A stretch of 64,000 nt of DNA from Azadirachta indica. Its lineage: Eukaryota; Streptophyta; Magnoliopsida; Sapindales; Meliaceae. The DNA is taken from assembly GCA_022749755.1 (NCBI GenBank), contig CM040441.1:23375475-23439474 (forward strand). Direction: 5' to 3'. The notes under the pieces were generated by a model. That model saw nothing but the letters and a program-made list of their open reading frames with translations. It did no database searches and was not told where the DNA came from. The position numbers and the translations under genes were made by a program. The first letter of the stretch is position 1, and each line of letters opens with the position of its first letter. Below, piece after piece: positions 34,090-45,790 of the stretch.

Positions 34090-34652
34090 ATTGATGATTT
34101 GGATTGAAAGATACACTCATTATACGAAACTGGCACAAAACCAACTATTTAGTCCAATTCATGTTTTACAATTCAATATAAAGGAATATGCTTCATTATT
34201 AGAGAATAGAAGGACATTATTAAGTGTAAATCATTATATTTCTCTTCATAAACCTACACTTTTAAACATTCATCATCTACCAAATAAGGCAGGTTACTGA
34301 ATGAGTTCAAAAAAGTATGAAGAGTTATAAAGACAAGTTGATGAGCTGCTTGTAAAGGGATTGGTTTAAGAAAGTAAGCGTCTTTGTGTTGTTTTTGCAC
34401 TTTTAGTACCAAAGAAAGATGGATCGTGGCATATGTACGTTAATAGTAAGTGGTAAACAAGATAACAATTGATTATCCCTTTCCAATTCCACACTTAGAT
34501 GATCTTTTAGACCAATTTCATAGGGCTAAAATCTTTTCAAAGATTGATCTTCGGAGTGGTTATCATCAAATCAGAATGCTGCTTGGAGATGAATGAAAAA
34601 CTGCTTTTAAAACTCGAGATAAGCTTTATGAATGGATGGTGATGCCCTTTGG
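34090..34652 (+). pseudogene. Gypsy family C reverse transcriptase fragment
   Basis: Readable across at least five stops: LPNKAGY, stop, [78 protein letters not shown] and KTAFKTRDKLYEWMVMPFGL. The style ([12 protein letters not shown] with YRFPIPRLDDLLDQ) differs from families A and B. RT is cut at MPFGL, where a family A LTR scrap is inserted. Confidence 0.78.
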
Positions 34653-34720
34653 TCTCCAGCTTTATGTGTGAGTTTCTCCTCTTGTTTGCGTGGTTGCGCA
34701 ACTTCGTTTGCATTAAAAAG
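34653..34720 (-). repeat. 68-bp family A LTR fragment as filler
   Basis: The minus strand matches the first roughly 65 bases of the family A LTR (AATGCAAACGAAGTTGCGCA, then AACCACGCAAACAAGAGGAG). It sits between RT (MPFGL) and RNase H of family C, in place of the deleted RT C-terminal part. Confidence 0.72.
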
Positions 34721-36052
34721 CTAAATCGAAGACATGTTGGATGGGTTGAATTTCTTCAATCTTTCAACTTCACCATTAAACACAAATCTGGAGTTCAAAA
34801 TGTTGTAGTTGATGCACTTAACCAAAAACATTCCTTGCTATCCTCAATGCAAGTGAAAGTCATAGGCCTTGAAGTTGTGAAGGAATTATATGCAAGTGAT
34901 CCAAACTTTGGCAAGATATGGGCAGAATGTGAAAATCATCCTTACAAGCAATTCTTGTGACAAGAGGGCTATCTCTTTACAGGTAATTGTTTGTGCATTC
35001 CTCAGTGTTCTTTAAGAGAGTCTATTATCATGGAAGCTCATAATAGTTGTGTTAGAGGTCACTTTGGTAGAGATAAAACACTTGTTCTCTTGAAAGATAA
35101 GTTTTTTTGGCCAAAACTAGGATGTGATGTAATGAAGCATATGGAAAGGTGTAAGATTAGCCATGTTGCAAAAAGTCATGGATAAAATACGGGTTTATAT
35201 ACTCCATTACCAATGCCTAATGCTCCATAGGAAGATGTTAGTCTAGATTTTATTGTTGGGTGACCAAGAACTCAAAGAAATAAAGATTTTGTCATGGTGG
35301 TGGTGATAGGTTTTCTAAAATGGCTCATTTTATTCTATGCAACAAAATAATAGATGCCTCTAATATGGCTAATTTATATTTTAAAGAGGTAGTGAAGATG
35401 CATGGTATTCTAAAAACCATCGTTTTTTATCAAGATTCCAAGTTTTTGAGTCACTTTTGGTGAATGCTATGAAAAAAACTTAGCACTAGTCTCAATTTTA
35501 GCTCTTCTCATCATCCTCACATTGACAGTTAAATAGAAGTGACAAATCAGAGTTTGGGTACTCTCTATACGAAGTTATGTTGGTAAAAATATCCGACAAT
35601 AGGATGTTATTTTGCCTCAAATTGAATTTGCGTATAATCGATCAACTAGCCAATATATTGGTCAAAGTCCTTTTAAGGTAGTTTATGGAAAAAATCCTAT
35701 CAGTCTAATGGATTTAGCTTCACTTCTAATTCATCAATACTTTAGTGGAGATGCTGAAGAAAAAGCTAAGAGTATCAAAAAGCTTTATAAGCAAGTTCGT
35801 AACAGAAATTTGAAGCAAAATGATAAGTATCGACTTTCTGCAAACAAACATCGCAAGCATGTCGAGTTCAGGGAAGGAGAATTAGTTGGATACATCTTCG
35901 AAGAGCAAGTTTTCCACTTGGAAAATATGCTAAACTCAAGTCTAAAGTTGATAGACCATTTAAGGTATTGCAACGAATTAGAGAAAATGCTTACAAGATT
36001 GAGTTGTCAGAAAGTTATGGTAAAGGATGAGTCTTTTCTAATCAGGGGAGAT
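34721..36052 (+). pseudogene. Gypsy family C RNase H end and integrase
   Basis: RNase H end: RRHVGWVEFLQSFNFTIKHK and VVVDALNQKHSLLSSMQ (34721-34960). Integrase zinc-binding region in 34991-35185: SLRESIIMEAHNSCVRGHFG, FFWPKLGCDVMKHMERCKIS. The core (35200-35470) has [31 protein letters not shown], with stops and frame changes. C-terminal part in 35612-36055: LPQIEFAYNRSTSQYIGQSP, KVVYGKNPISLMDLASL and NKHRKHVEFREGELVGYIFE. The catalytic Asp position is degraded (FYQDSKF). Confidence 0.8.
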
Positions 36053-36740
36053 TGACATGGGAGTGTACAAATATCAAGAACAGAACTTAAGTGTCAATAA
36101 GTTTAAGACGATTACCCTAATTTACTAACTTGTAAAGATACTGTCAGAGGGGTAACTTTGAAATTTAAACTATATTCACTGAAGTAATATTTTAGAAAGA
36201 GATTGGTATCATTGGAAAGTTAAAGAAGTAAACTTTCTATAGAATTTTACGGTTTAGCATTTGAAGTTCTCTAGAGAAAGTTATGACAATTTCTTCACAA
36301 TATGTTCATTTTTAAGGCAGAATTTGGATGCATGGATTTTAAAGATTTTTTAGCTTAAATTCAATGTGTTTTGTTTAATTTCTAGATGATAGAAGGATTC
36401 GATGAGTTATAATTCAAAATCTTATCTATTTTGACTTATTTTCAAAGAATTTTAAATATTTCTTTTTATTTGTCAAAGTTAGGTAATGGTTGTTGGCCTT
36501 ACCATTAAAATTTTTAATAGTTGTTAGCTTAACTTTTGACATTTCTTTCCTTGTAAAAGCCTATATAAAAGTTTCAAGTATGTAGTATTGAAATCAAATG
36601 GTTTTGGAGCTGAGTTTAATAAAATTCTTATATTTTATACTCTGTATCTCTTGGAGAATTTTTCATAGAGTGGTGAGTGTTTTCTTTGAAGCTCTACAAC
36701 TTTTAATAATAATTTTAGGGTGATGTTTTCGTATCCCTTT
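36053..36740 (+). repeat. Gypsy family C 3' LTR, right end uncertain
   Basis: A purine tract (AGGGGAGA) precedes TGACATGGGAG at 36053, right after the end of integrase coding. A TATA-like CCTATATAAAAG at about 36560 supports an LTR promoter. I could not find a second copy, so the right end (near TTTTCGTATCC) is a guess. Confidence 0.5.
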
Positions 36741-37334
36741 GTTGTTAATATTAATCATAGAGCTTAGTAACTTATTTTCCTTAGAAAATGTTAATTTTCC
36801 CACAAACCTCTATTTTTCGGTATTATCACCACTCTCTCCTTTTACCACTCAAGCCAGCCCCCTTTATATTCTTAAAGAATCAAAATCAACAAATTTTAGG
36901 AGCAATCGATTAAATGGTGGCCAATTTCAAAATCAGAACATTAAAGATTTAGTTGAGGCAAACGGCAATGAGAAAGAAAATTAGAAGAACCAAGAAAATA
37001 AGAAAACTTCAAAAGGAAGAAAAAAAACATGTAAAAGAAATCACTAGAATGCAATGAATTGAAGAGCAAAGCTAAAAAGATACAAGTGCACAATTAAATT
37101 CGAATAAAATAAATAAAATATGGAGTACGAAATTAAATTAATTTAGCCACAAGAATTCCTATTCGAGAAGGATTACTATTGTTTAAGAAAAAGAAATCCT
37201 AATGGAAAGGAATATATAGCTAGTTTTGAATTAGTCAACCAGTCAATTTAAAAAAAAAACAGAAAAAGAGATTATATTATGACTTATTTGACTAGGAATA
37301 TGATCTTGCGGTTCAAGAAATTCTTTTTATACGA
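36741..37334. other. Unassigned AT-rich stretch
   Basis: No gene or known element recognised. The 81-codon frame 36739-36984 has no recognisable motif. Possibly leader or other noncoding retroelement sequence. Confidence 0.4.
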
Positions 37335-38845
37335 AGGACTAAATTTCAGCATCGAAAATTGTATGTTTTCAACTTTTTCATTTTTGAAATAAAATGCACG
37401 AAAGTGATCCTCACGTGATGGTGAATAATAAGAAGTGTGGCCTGTCTTGAAACAAAGACATTTTTTGAATTTGTTTCACGTTTGATAATTCCAGTCTCGA
37501 AAATCGTACATTTTTAATTTTTTCATTTTTGAAATAGAATACACTAAAATGATACTAACGTAATGATAAGTAACAAGATGTCTGCCTATCTTGAAACGAA
37601 AACGTTTTTCAGATCTGTTTCGCGTTTGATAATTTCGACACCGATAATCAAATATTTTTTGCTTTTGCATTTTCGAAATAAAATGTACTTCAATGATTCT
37701 CACGCAATGGTGAGCAACAAGACAAGTGACACGTCTCAAAATGAAGTCATTTCTCGAGTTTGTTTCGCATTGGACAACTGGCACCCAAAATTGTACATTT
37801 TTAAATTTTTTGGTTTCAAAATAAAATGTACCGCAATGATCCTCACATGATAGTAAATAACAAGACAATTGGCCTGTATCGAAATAAAGACGTTGTTCGA
37901 GTCCATTTCGCATTTCACAATTCCAATACCGAAAATTGTACATTTTCAACTTCTGCATTTTTGAAATAAAATGTACCATAATGATCATCGCTCTATAGTG
38001 AGTAATAAGACGTATGACACATCTCGAAAAGAAATCGTTTCTCTAGTTCGTTTTCTTTTGACAATTCGGGCACCGAAAATTGTACATTTTCAACTTTTCC
38101 GTTTTCGAAATAAAATGCACCGAAATGATTCTCACGCAATGGTGAGTAACAAGACGTGTGGCCTGTCTCGAAATGAAAATATTTTTTCAGTCTATTTCGT
38201 GTTTGACAATTTTGGCTCCGAAAATTGTACAATTTACCTTTTCTATTTTCCAAAAGTTAAAATTCACAGCAATAATCCTCACGCAATAATGAGTAATAAG
38301 ATGAGTAACCTGTCTCGAAATGAAGATGTTGTTTGAGTCGTTTTGGCATTTGACAATTCTAACATAGAAAATCGTATATTTTTAACTTCTCTGTTTTAGA
38401 AATAAAATGTACTGCCATGATCCTCGCATTATAGTGAATAACAAGACGTATGACCTATCTCGAAATGAAGTCGTTTCTCTAGTCCATTTCGCATTTGACG
38501 GTTTTGACACCAAAAATCGTATGTTTTCAATTTTTTCATTTTTGAATTAAATGCATCAAAAATGATTCTCACGTGAGGGTGACTAACATGACATATGGCT
38601 CGTCTCAAAATAAAGACGTTTTTCAGGTCTGTTTCTCATTTGACAATTTCTACCCCAAAAATCGTGCATTTCAACTTTTCCGTTTTCGAAATAAAATATA
38701 CAACAATGATCTTCATGTGATAATGAGTAACAAGACTTGAATTGAAGACGTTTTTTGACTCTATTTCGCATTTGACAATTTCAACCTCGAAAATCATATA
38801 TTTTCAAATTCTCGGTTTTTGAAACAAAATGGACCGTGGTATGCT
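37335..38845 (-). repeat. Satellite block 4, inverted orientation
   Basis: About ten monomers of the satellite in the orientation opposite to blocks 1 and 2. Anchors (GAAATAAAATGYAC) occur near 37388, 37537, 37676, 37820, 37966, 38107, 38255, 38400, 38548, 38690 and 38822, about 143-144 apart. Each unit shows AAATTGTACATTTTCAACTT-like and GTGAGTAACAAGACGTGTGG-like boxes. Open frames of up to 170 codons on the minus strand are by-products of the repeat. Confidence 0.87.
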
Positions 38846-38966
38846 ATTGTAGGCAACAAAAAATAAAACCTAAACTCCTAAACAATAGATACATGTAGTG
38901 GTGCAAGTAAGGATGGTCCCCATGGAGAGTATCTAACCTAACTTTATGGCTACGTGAATAAGGATT

Positions 38967-39004
<38 letters not shown>

Positions 39005-39533
39005 GGGGTGTTTGAATATAAAGAAAACAGTTTTAAGAAAACAACTAAAGAACATTCACCATCAAAATTTTACAAATGATCATCAATATTAGAATCTATC
39101 AATTTATACTTTGAATATTCACTGTTGGAGCTATTTTTCCTATCTCTTTTTAATTGTAGTTAATCAGAAAATAAGCGATCTAATCAACCCTAACTACTAA
39201 ATAACCCAAGGAAAGTCCTAAAGATTTAGTTTAATAACAATTTTAAGAATTAGAGAGACCAATTAATCTAAACAACGAAAGCACAAGCGGTTGCATGTAG
39301 TTTAGTTGAACATTCTTCCTAAGATCTAATAATTTTTGACACAGCAAATTATTAAATTCTAGTTGCTTCACAAATTAGAGGAATCAAACAATTACGGATT
39401 TGATATCTGGCCTGACAGTAGACTGCAACGAATAATAAACTAGCAGGCCTCCTAATAATTAAATGAGACAATCATAAAAATAGGCACAGAAGAATATTCG
39501 TTACTCAAGCATAGATTAAATCTCTTAGCTTTA
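38846..39533. other. Unassigned stretch with a 35-base G homopolymer
   Basis: No gene recognised. It includes 35 consecutive G from 38969 to 39003, then AGGGG. Right of the run the sequence is ordinary AT-rich DNA up to the family A relic. Confidence 0.6.
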
Positions 39534-41130
39534 TTAATTCCGAGGCTTTATTAAACATTCGTAACTCAAGAACTTTGTGTCTCGATCTAAAACAATAGTC
39601 TTGGAAATTCTATGTAACCTAACAACCTCTTTGAAAAACAAATAAGTTATATGTGATGCATTATCAGTTTTATGACATGTAATAAAGTATGCCATCTTAA
39701 AAAACTTATCGACAACCACAAAAACTGAGTCTCTCCCCCTTTTTGTCCTAGGTAATTCTAAAACAAAATCCATGGAAATATCGACCCAAGGTGTACTAGG
39801 AATAGGAAGTGGTGTATATAATCCATGTGTTTGTTACCTAAAGTTAACTTGCTTATAAGTAATACATCTTGCACAAACCCTTTTTACGTCATGATTCATG
39901 TGTGGACAGAAGAAATGCTCATACAATATGTCTAAAGTCTTAGCTACACCAAAGTGACCCATCAAACCACCACTATGTGCTTCTTAAACAAGTAAAGCGT
40001 ACCTTCGTGACAATGCATCAGTAACTATATTTTCTTTGCTTTATTTGTATTTGATCACATAAGAAAATGTCTCAATGAACTCCAGCCATTTGGTATGACA
40101 TCTGCTTAATTTTTGCTGCGTCTTTAAATATTTTAAAAATTCATGATCCGTATGAATCTTAAACTCTTAGGGCCAAAGCTAATGTTGCCAAGTTTCTAGA
40201 GTTCAAACCAATGCATACAATTCTTTATCATAAGTGGATAGTTTAAAATTGCTCCATTTAGTTTCTCACTAAAGTATGCACTTGGTCTTCCTTCTTGCAT
40301 TAGTATGCCTCTGATTTCTGTACGTGAAGCACCACACTCAATTTCAAATGTTTTAGCAAGGTTAAGTAAAAGAAGTAAAGGTGCATTAGTCAACTTTTCT
40401 TAATAAGTTTGGATGCCTTTTCTTGCTCTTTTCCTCACTTAAGCGGAGTATGCTTCTTGATGACTTCAGTGAAGAGTGCAGCTATGCTACTAATATCTCG
40501 AACAAAGCGCCGATAAAAACTGCTCAATCCATGAAAGCTTCTTACTTGATTCGTTGAAGTAGGCGCTAGCTATTCTTGAATTGCTTTCACCGTCTCGTCA
40601 CCGACCTCAATCCCTTTAGCACTTACAACAAAACTAAGAACTACAAGCTTATCCGTGTAAAATGTACATTTCTTAAAATTAGCAAATAACCTTTCTTTCC
40701 TTAAAATTTCTAAAACAAGTCTTAAATGCTCAACATGATCGTCCAAATTTTTTCTATAAATCAAGTTATCATCAAAGTAGACTACTACGAATTTGCCAAT
40801 GAAAGCACGTAAAATATGGTTCATAAGTCTCATGAAAGTATTAGGTGCATTAGTTAGCCCAAAAGGCATAACTAACTATTCATACAAACCATATTTTGTA
40901 AATGCAATTTTCTACTCATCCCTTTCTTTCAGCCTAATTTGATGGTATCCACTCTTAAAAACAATTTTAGAAAAGACACAAGATCTATGCAATTTTTCTA
41001 ACATATCATCTAATTGAGGAATAAGATGTGGATACTTTACTATAATATTATTGACAACTCAGCAATCAACACACATCCTTCATATCCTATCTTTCTTAAG
41101 CACTAGTAGCATCGGAATTGCATAAGGACT
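39534..41130 (-). pseudogene. Family A pol relic: RT, RNase H, integrase (minus strand)
   Basis: Read right to left: RT N-terminus with several stops (about 40900-41130), RT active-site part in 40570-40869 ([60 protein letters not shown]), RNase H (40010-40440; [35 protein letters not shown]) and integrase (39534-40000; [53 protein letters not shown]). Integrase keeps DRD here. No LTR, gag or protease is attached; both ends are truncated. Stops and frameshifts make it dead. Confidence 0.83.
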
Positions 41131-43283
41131 TATTACAGTTGAAGAAGAAGGATGAGACCTTAACCAGGTCCCCTCAAGCATTTGCAGTTATAGAAGCACT
41201 AAAACCTTGAGTCCCACGAGGCTTAGAGAATCTTGAGGCCCTGGTTGCTGAGCTATAAATCTTGTCTAAGAGGGATTCGCTCGCTTTAGCTTTAATACTG
41301 CTTTCTTCGCTGCCTCCTTCCTAGGTGGATGCAACATCTAAAAAATGTCAACGACCTTACTAATGAGCAATATAAAAGAAATGAGGTGGTCAGGTAACTA
41401 AGTCAGGAAAACTTAGAGATATGTAGCTCTTTTCTTGTTAGTGACCAGGTCTGCAACCGTCGGTTCATCATTTACATCAAGGGCAATAGAGTTCCTCTAA
41501 GTATTGACGAACCTTGGCCAAGCTTTTACTATAAGACTTGTAGCATTTGCATTTTGTTGAGAGAATATCACCAAACAATCACAAGTTATCTGAAACAAGT
41601 AAATAGAGATTGAAAATAAGAAAAGAGAAACGTACCTTCAGCTTTGAAGGTCGTAGGGATTGAATGTTATCTTTCACCCTAAGTGTAAATAGGACCCCTA
41701 TCACTTGAGGCAATGAACCATGTTGTGTGGCAATTCTTGTCCGTGATTGTTGAGTAGTGAGAGGGTATATGGTGTAGTGGTGATATCCCTTAGGACGTTG
41801 GTTATAGAAAGACAGGCTCATAAGGTCGTAAAATTTAGGTCTTCACCAATAACTTCCTATCGTATAGTGCACAGGTCAATTAATCTTTTTCAGGATGGAG
41901 CCTTAAGCTACATAAGAGCAAGCTTAGTTACGCACAAAATCTTCATAAAATAGGGCTGGATGGGTTGCCTTAGCCTGAGTTCCAAATAGCGGCTTGAAAA
42001 CATGTCTTGGTTATTAGCAGGGTCGTTAAAAGGGAACCTAGACTTGGAAGAAAAAGCTCGATAGAACTCAAGATGGCGAAGTCTCTCTGCATTTAATCTA
42101 ATTGGTCTTAATTAAGGTGGTAGGGTGATGGTCGAGATAAAAATAGGTGACGCTTTGTAACACCTTCTGTATGACTTCCTGTATCCATTCTTAATGGCCT
42201 TCTCTATCAGATCCTTCATCCTTATTATCTTCTATCTCAACTACTGCAAAATCTTTGCGTTTTCTCTTTCTACATACCGGGTTCGTAGCTGGGATAGATT
42301 TGCAGCCATCATGTGTAGAGCCTCATGCTGAGGCTTTTCCTTTGATGTCCTTATGCTCGCTTGTTGTAAAGTCAACTTTTTTGGTGATTTGAATTCTCTT
42401 CTCTAATAGAGATGAACCAAAGTTGGAATGGGAAGATTCTTATGTCTTCTTTGCCATGTCTGCATAAGAAGGGAAAAAAAAAAAAAAAAAAAAAGCCTTC
42501 ATAAGGATTATAGAGACAGTAGTGTTTGAAAGAAAGAAATAACAATGCCAACACCACAGCAAACCCATAGCAACATAATATCATTATAACAGGTAGATTT
42601 AAGCACACAATGTGTTAACAAAGACGAAGAAAACAAGCTGACAAGGTTAGACCCAAGATTTAACCTACAATGAAAATCAGTTAACTCAACTTACAAGATA
42701 AATTGCTTCAGACTATGAGCAACTTGAAAGGAGGTGACTTTCCTTTGGGAATAATTACCAAACACACAGGAGAGTGAAGGAAATGAAATCAGTTGGTGAA
42801 AGGGTAGTTTTTACTACTACTCACCACAGAAACTGCACTAGACCTTAGATTGAATTAGGAGAACAAGTATTTGAACAACAGATGAAAGAACATGGGAAAA
42901 TGGTTTTCTTTTTTTGGGAAGGAATCTAAGCCGGGGTAGCCAACGACAAGGTTAAAAAGAAGGGAAGAAGAACGAGGGTAAACATAGAATAAAGCCAAGC
43001 ACCAAAAGCAGCGTGTTTTCCTAACGACCCAAGCCCTCACCGATTACCAGAAAGCGTAGGCTATCAAGCTTATATACACTATACGAGGACAAAAAAGAGA
43101 AGAAAATTTCCTGATCAAGTGGGTTTCGAGTTAGGATTGCTGAAACAGGGTTCTACTAACTTCTGTGTTATGAGCCCAACTAAAGATTGGAAAGTTAACA
43201 AACAAAGGTCAGTGCCTGGAAGGGTTTTGAGCTATACTCCTCGCGATATATTGATAGAATATTCGATATTGTTGACAAATGTG
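41131..43283. other. Unassigned, possibly degraded transposon
   Basis: The base mix is less AT-rich than its surroundings. A minus-strand reading near 42170-42370 (QASIRTSKEKPQHEALHMMA, ANLSQLRTRYVEREN) looks like a broken coiled-coil protein, and 41140-41340 gives a Ser/Ala/Lys-rich reading. Neither matches a family I can name. A run of 21-22 A lies at about 42474-42494. Confidence 0.35.
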
Positions 43284-43540
43284 CATGTGACAAGAAACCA
43301 TAAGACATGAGGAAGCGGCCACATTACCAAAAAACCTGAAACATGAGGAATGCTTATAAATTCGGGCATGTATGAAAATGCCCACGTGACCAAAAACCCA
43401 GGGACGTGAGGAAGCGTCCATGTGGCCAGAAACCTTAGGATGTGAGAAAATTCCCATGTGACCAGAAATCCTAGAACATGAGGAAACAACTATGTGACCA
43501 AAACCCTGGGACATGAGGAAAATGCAACCATAAACCTTGG
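43284..43540 (+). repeat. 36-bp minisatellite
   Basis: About seven degenerate units of the form CATGTGACCAGAAACCCTGG + GACATGAGGAAGCGTC begin near 43284, 43320, 43381, 43419, 43454, 43491 and 43525. A roughly 25-base interruption separates the second and third units. The overlapping minus-strand frames are by-products. Confidence 0.75.
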
Positions 43541-44560
43541 TGCGTATAATAGATGTGGTCTTATGTCATAGCATGTAAAACAGGGTTAGAATAGCTCCGT
43601 CAACCTTGCGTTACGACGAGAGATGTGTATTAATTTGTTATAAGCTATGCGTTGCTTAATATTATAACCTCTTTAATGAGGAACTCAGGACGCCTAAGCA
43701 ATTAGGTACTCTAAGGACTAAGTCAACGCTACTCATAGAAAGGTGACGCCAAAACCACCAATCCCTACTTGCTATATGGCATCACCTAAAACTAATAGAA
43801 AGGTGCCATCTAATTAGGGTTAAACAAAATTAGGGCAAAATACCTCACCCAATCATAGCTCAGCTTTTTCTCCCATATAAAAACATATTTTTCACATGTT
43901 TAAGGTAAATGAACATTAATTTTCATCATTATCCAAGAAAGGAAGGAAACCTATTCCCCAAGAAAAGACTCTCTAGCATTTAGTTATTCATAGAATATAC
44001 TCTCTCAGAGTAGTTTTGCCACATGGAACGTTACATTAGTGATTTATAAGCCATTCCTTACTTCTTTCCTTTGGATAACAATAATGGGGCTTGTCTTGAT
44101 AGATGTCTTTAGAATTTGTTCTCTATTCATCATTTTATTTCTAAATATCCAAAAAGGGCTATACCCATGCCCTTCAAACCTAACTCTTAGTTAAGATATG
44201 ACTTAAGTATCTAATTGGAGTTGGCAATTTGGCGACCTCCGTTTGACCTTTGTGTTGTTTTGCTAGAGGTTTTTAAGCTAAGGAAATGAAGTTAAAGGTT
44301 TTAGTTAGCTTAAAGGCTAGTGAAAACCAAGAAGGGTACTACAAGCAAGTCGAGTCACAACTATTTCAACACATAAAGAAAACCTCTAGCTTGTTGAACC
44401 TCATTCTAGCTTTGGATTAAATAACCTAGTTCCCGAAATGAAGACCTAGTGTGGCATCATTGACCATGTTAGGAGCACCCAAATCATCTCTAAGGCCTAG
44501 TGTAGGCCAAGCGAAATTCTCACATCAACAACAGCAATTTTATCCCTTGTATACCAGTCT
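43541..44560 (+). repeat. Possible LTR end and primer site
   Basis: A TATA-like CCCATATAAAAAC (about 43873) is followed some 350 bases later by GAGTTGGCAATTTGGCGACC (44218-44237). TGGCGACC resembles the TGGCGACTC start of primer sites in some Tat/Retand/Ogre elements (family knowledge). If so, an LTR ends near 44228 and contains the minisatellite. A nearly repeated TAGAAAGGTGACGCC / TAGAAAGGTGCCATC lies at 43736 and 43797. No coding sequence confirms this. Confidence 0.3.
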
Positions 44561-45590
44561 TAATGACCTTTTTTCTTGCGATAAAGAACCTCGAATCCCC
44601 AAGCTTCTATTTTGCATGTACTTATAGAGCAAAATATTATTCTCATGATTTAAACAAAACCCGAATTACTTAATCATGAGAAGAAAGTTCAGGATTACTC
44701 ACAAATGAAGATTAATTAAAGTAATTGAACTAACCAGTTCCAAGAACCAAACAAGAAAGATTGCTAGGAAAAATCAACTCAAGTTAAACTTTTTGTTAGG
44801 AAATTATAAGCTGAATAAGTATGCTCAACTAAAGTGAAATTGAGAAAAAAATGAAAATAAACATTATATAAGAGATATAACCATCCATCAAAATATAATA
44901 ATATTTAGGAGACTTTGCCATACCATAGTAAAATAAAGTAGTAAAATAAATTGATTTAAATATTTTAGGTGGAAAACCCTTAACCAAGTTAGGGTGAGAA
45001 TCACGAGTAAGTATAGGAGTATTTTATTATAGTAAAATAAGGTTTACAACTCTTTCCCTCTAACTACAAGGAGAGAACAACTCTCTAAATAGTAGTATTT
45101 CATTCTTTCTTTTGAAATAGGAGAAACAACTTTCAAAGTAGAAAATATTATAAAGAGGAAACAACTCTTTCTCTCTTTAAATAAGCTCTTAAAGGATGAT
45201 TTTGGGATGCTTAAAACGGTGAAAAGGGTGAGATATTTGTAATAGTTTCCTCCTTCCTTTTTTCACATACATTCAACAATTTATTTCACCTACCAACCAC
45301 TGCCTAAATTCAAATTTTTTTCCACCTTATGAAATCTAATTAGTAAAAGAAGTAAAAAAAGAGTAGTTGCACTTTCCGTGTATTTCGGTGCTCACATATG
45401 ATACGGTACTATTTATAATACGATACCATTCATCTATACATTACTATTCATCAAAGTGAATTTTACAATTCACACTCTTCATACTACTTATAGACTTAGG
45501 GATGCTACCCACTAGGTGTTTCGGTAACAAATTAAGATAATACAATAACATTGCCTGTTATCTCATTTGGAGCCTTATTATTTTTTTTTT
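44561..45590. other. Unassigned AT-rich DNA
   Basis: No coding region, RNA gene or repeat that I can support. Confidence 0.4.
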
Positions 45591-45604
45591 TTTCTTTTTG
45601 CGTT

Positions 45605-45745
45605 TTCGGTGTTGTGAGTTTTTTCCTTTTTCGAAGAGAACTCACAACACCAAAAAGGTAGAAAGACAAAAATACAGGGAAAAAAAAGGAAAAAAAGAAG
45701 AGGGACCGGGTAGCATAGCTAGCTCACAACTCCAATGTTGTGAGT
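45605..45745. repeat. Two related hairpins
   Basis: GGTGTTGTGAGTT (45608) and AACTCACAACACC (about 45640) form a perfect 13-bp inverted repeat with a loop of about 20 bases. About 70 bases on, CTCACAAC and GTTGTGAG form a second hairpin around TCCAAT (about 45723-45744). The two share the core CTCACAAC. This could be a MITE remnant or an RNA hairpin; nothing else supports either. Confidence 0.6.
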
Positions 45746-45790
45746 TTGAGAGAAGAGAGAAGAGGGAACAAGTGGAGTAGCTAGCTTTGT

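Noticed and set aside
37476..37988. 170-codon and other open frames (also near 10178-10813, 15411-15671, 16100-16963, 37563-38336) within satellite blocks
   Set aside because: They follow the satellite period, recur in shifted frames and show no domain; they are by-products of the repeat.
43209..43514. 101- and 85-codon minus-strand frames rich in SGHMGIF-like repeats
   Set aside because: The 36-bp unit is a multiple of three, so it stays open by chance; no start context or domain.
45598..45780. 60-codon Lys/Glu-rich frame as a small protein
   Set aside because: It overlaps the hairpins and purine-rich DNA, with no family match or codon signal.
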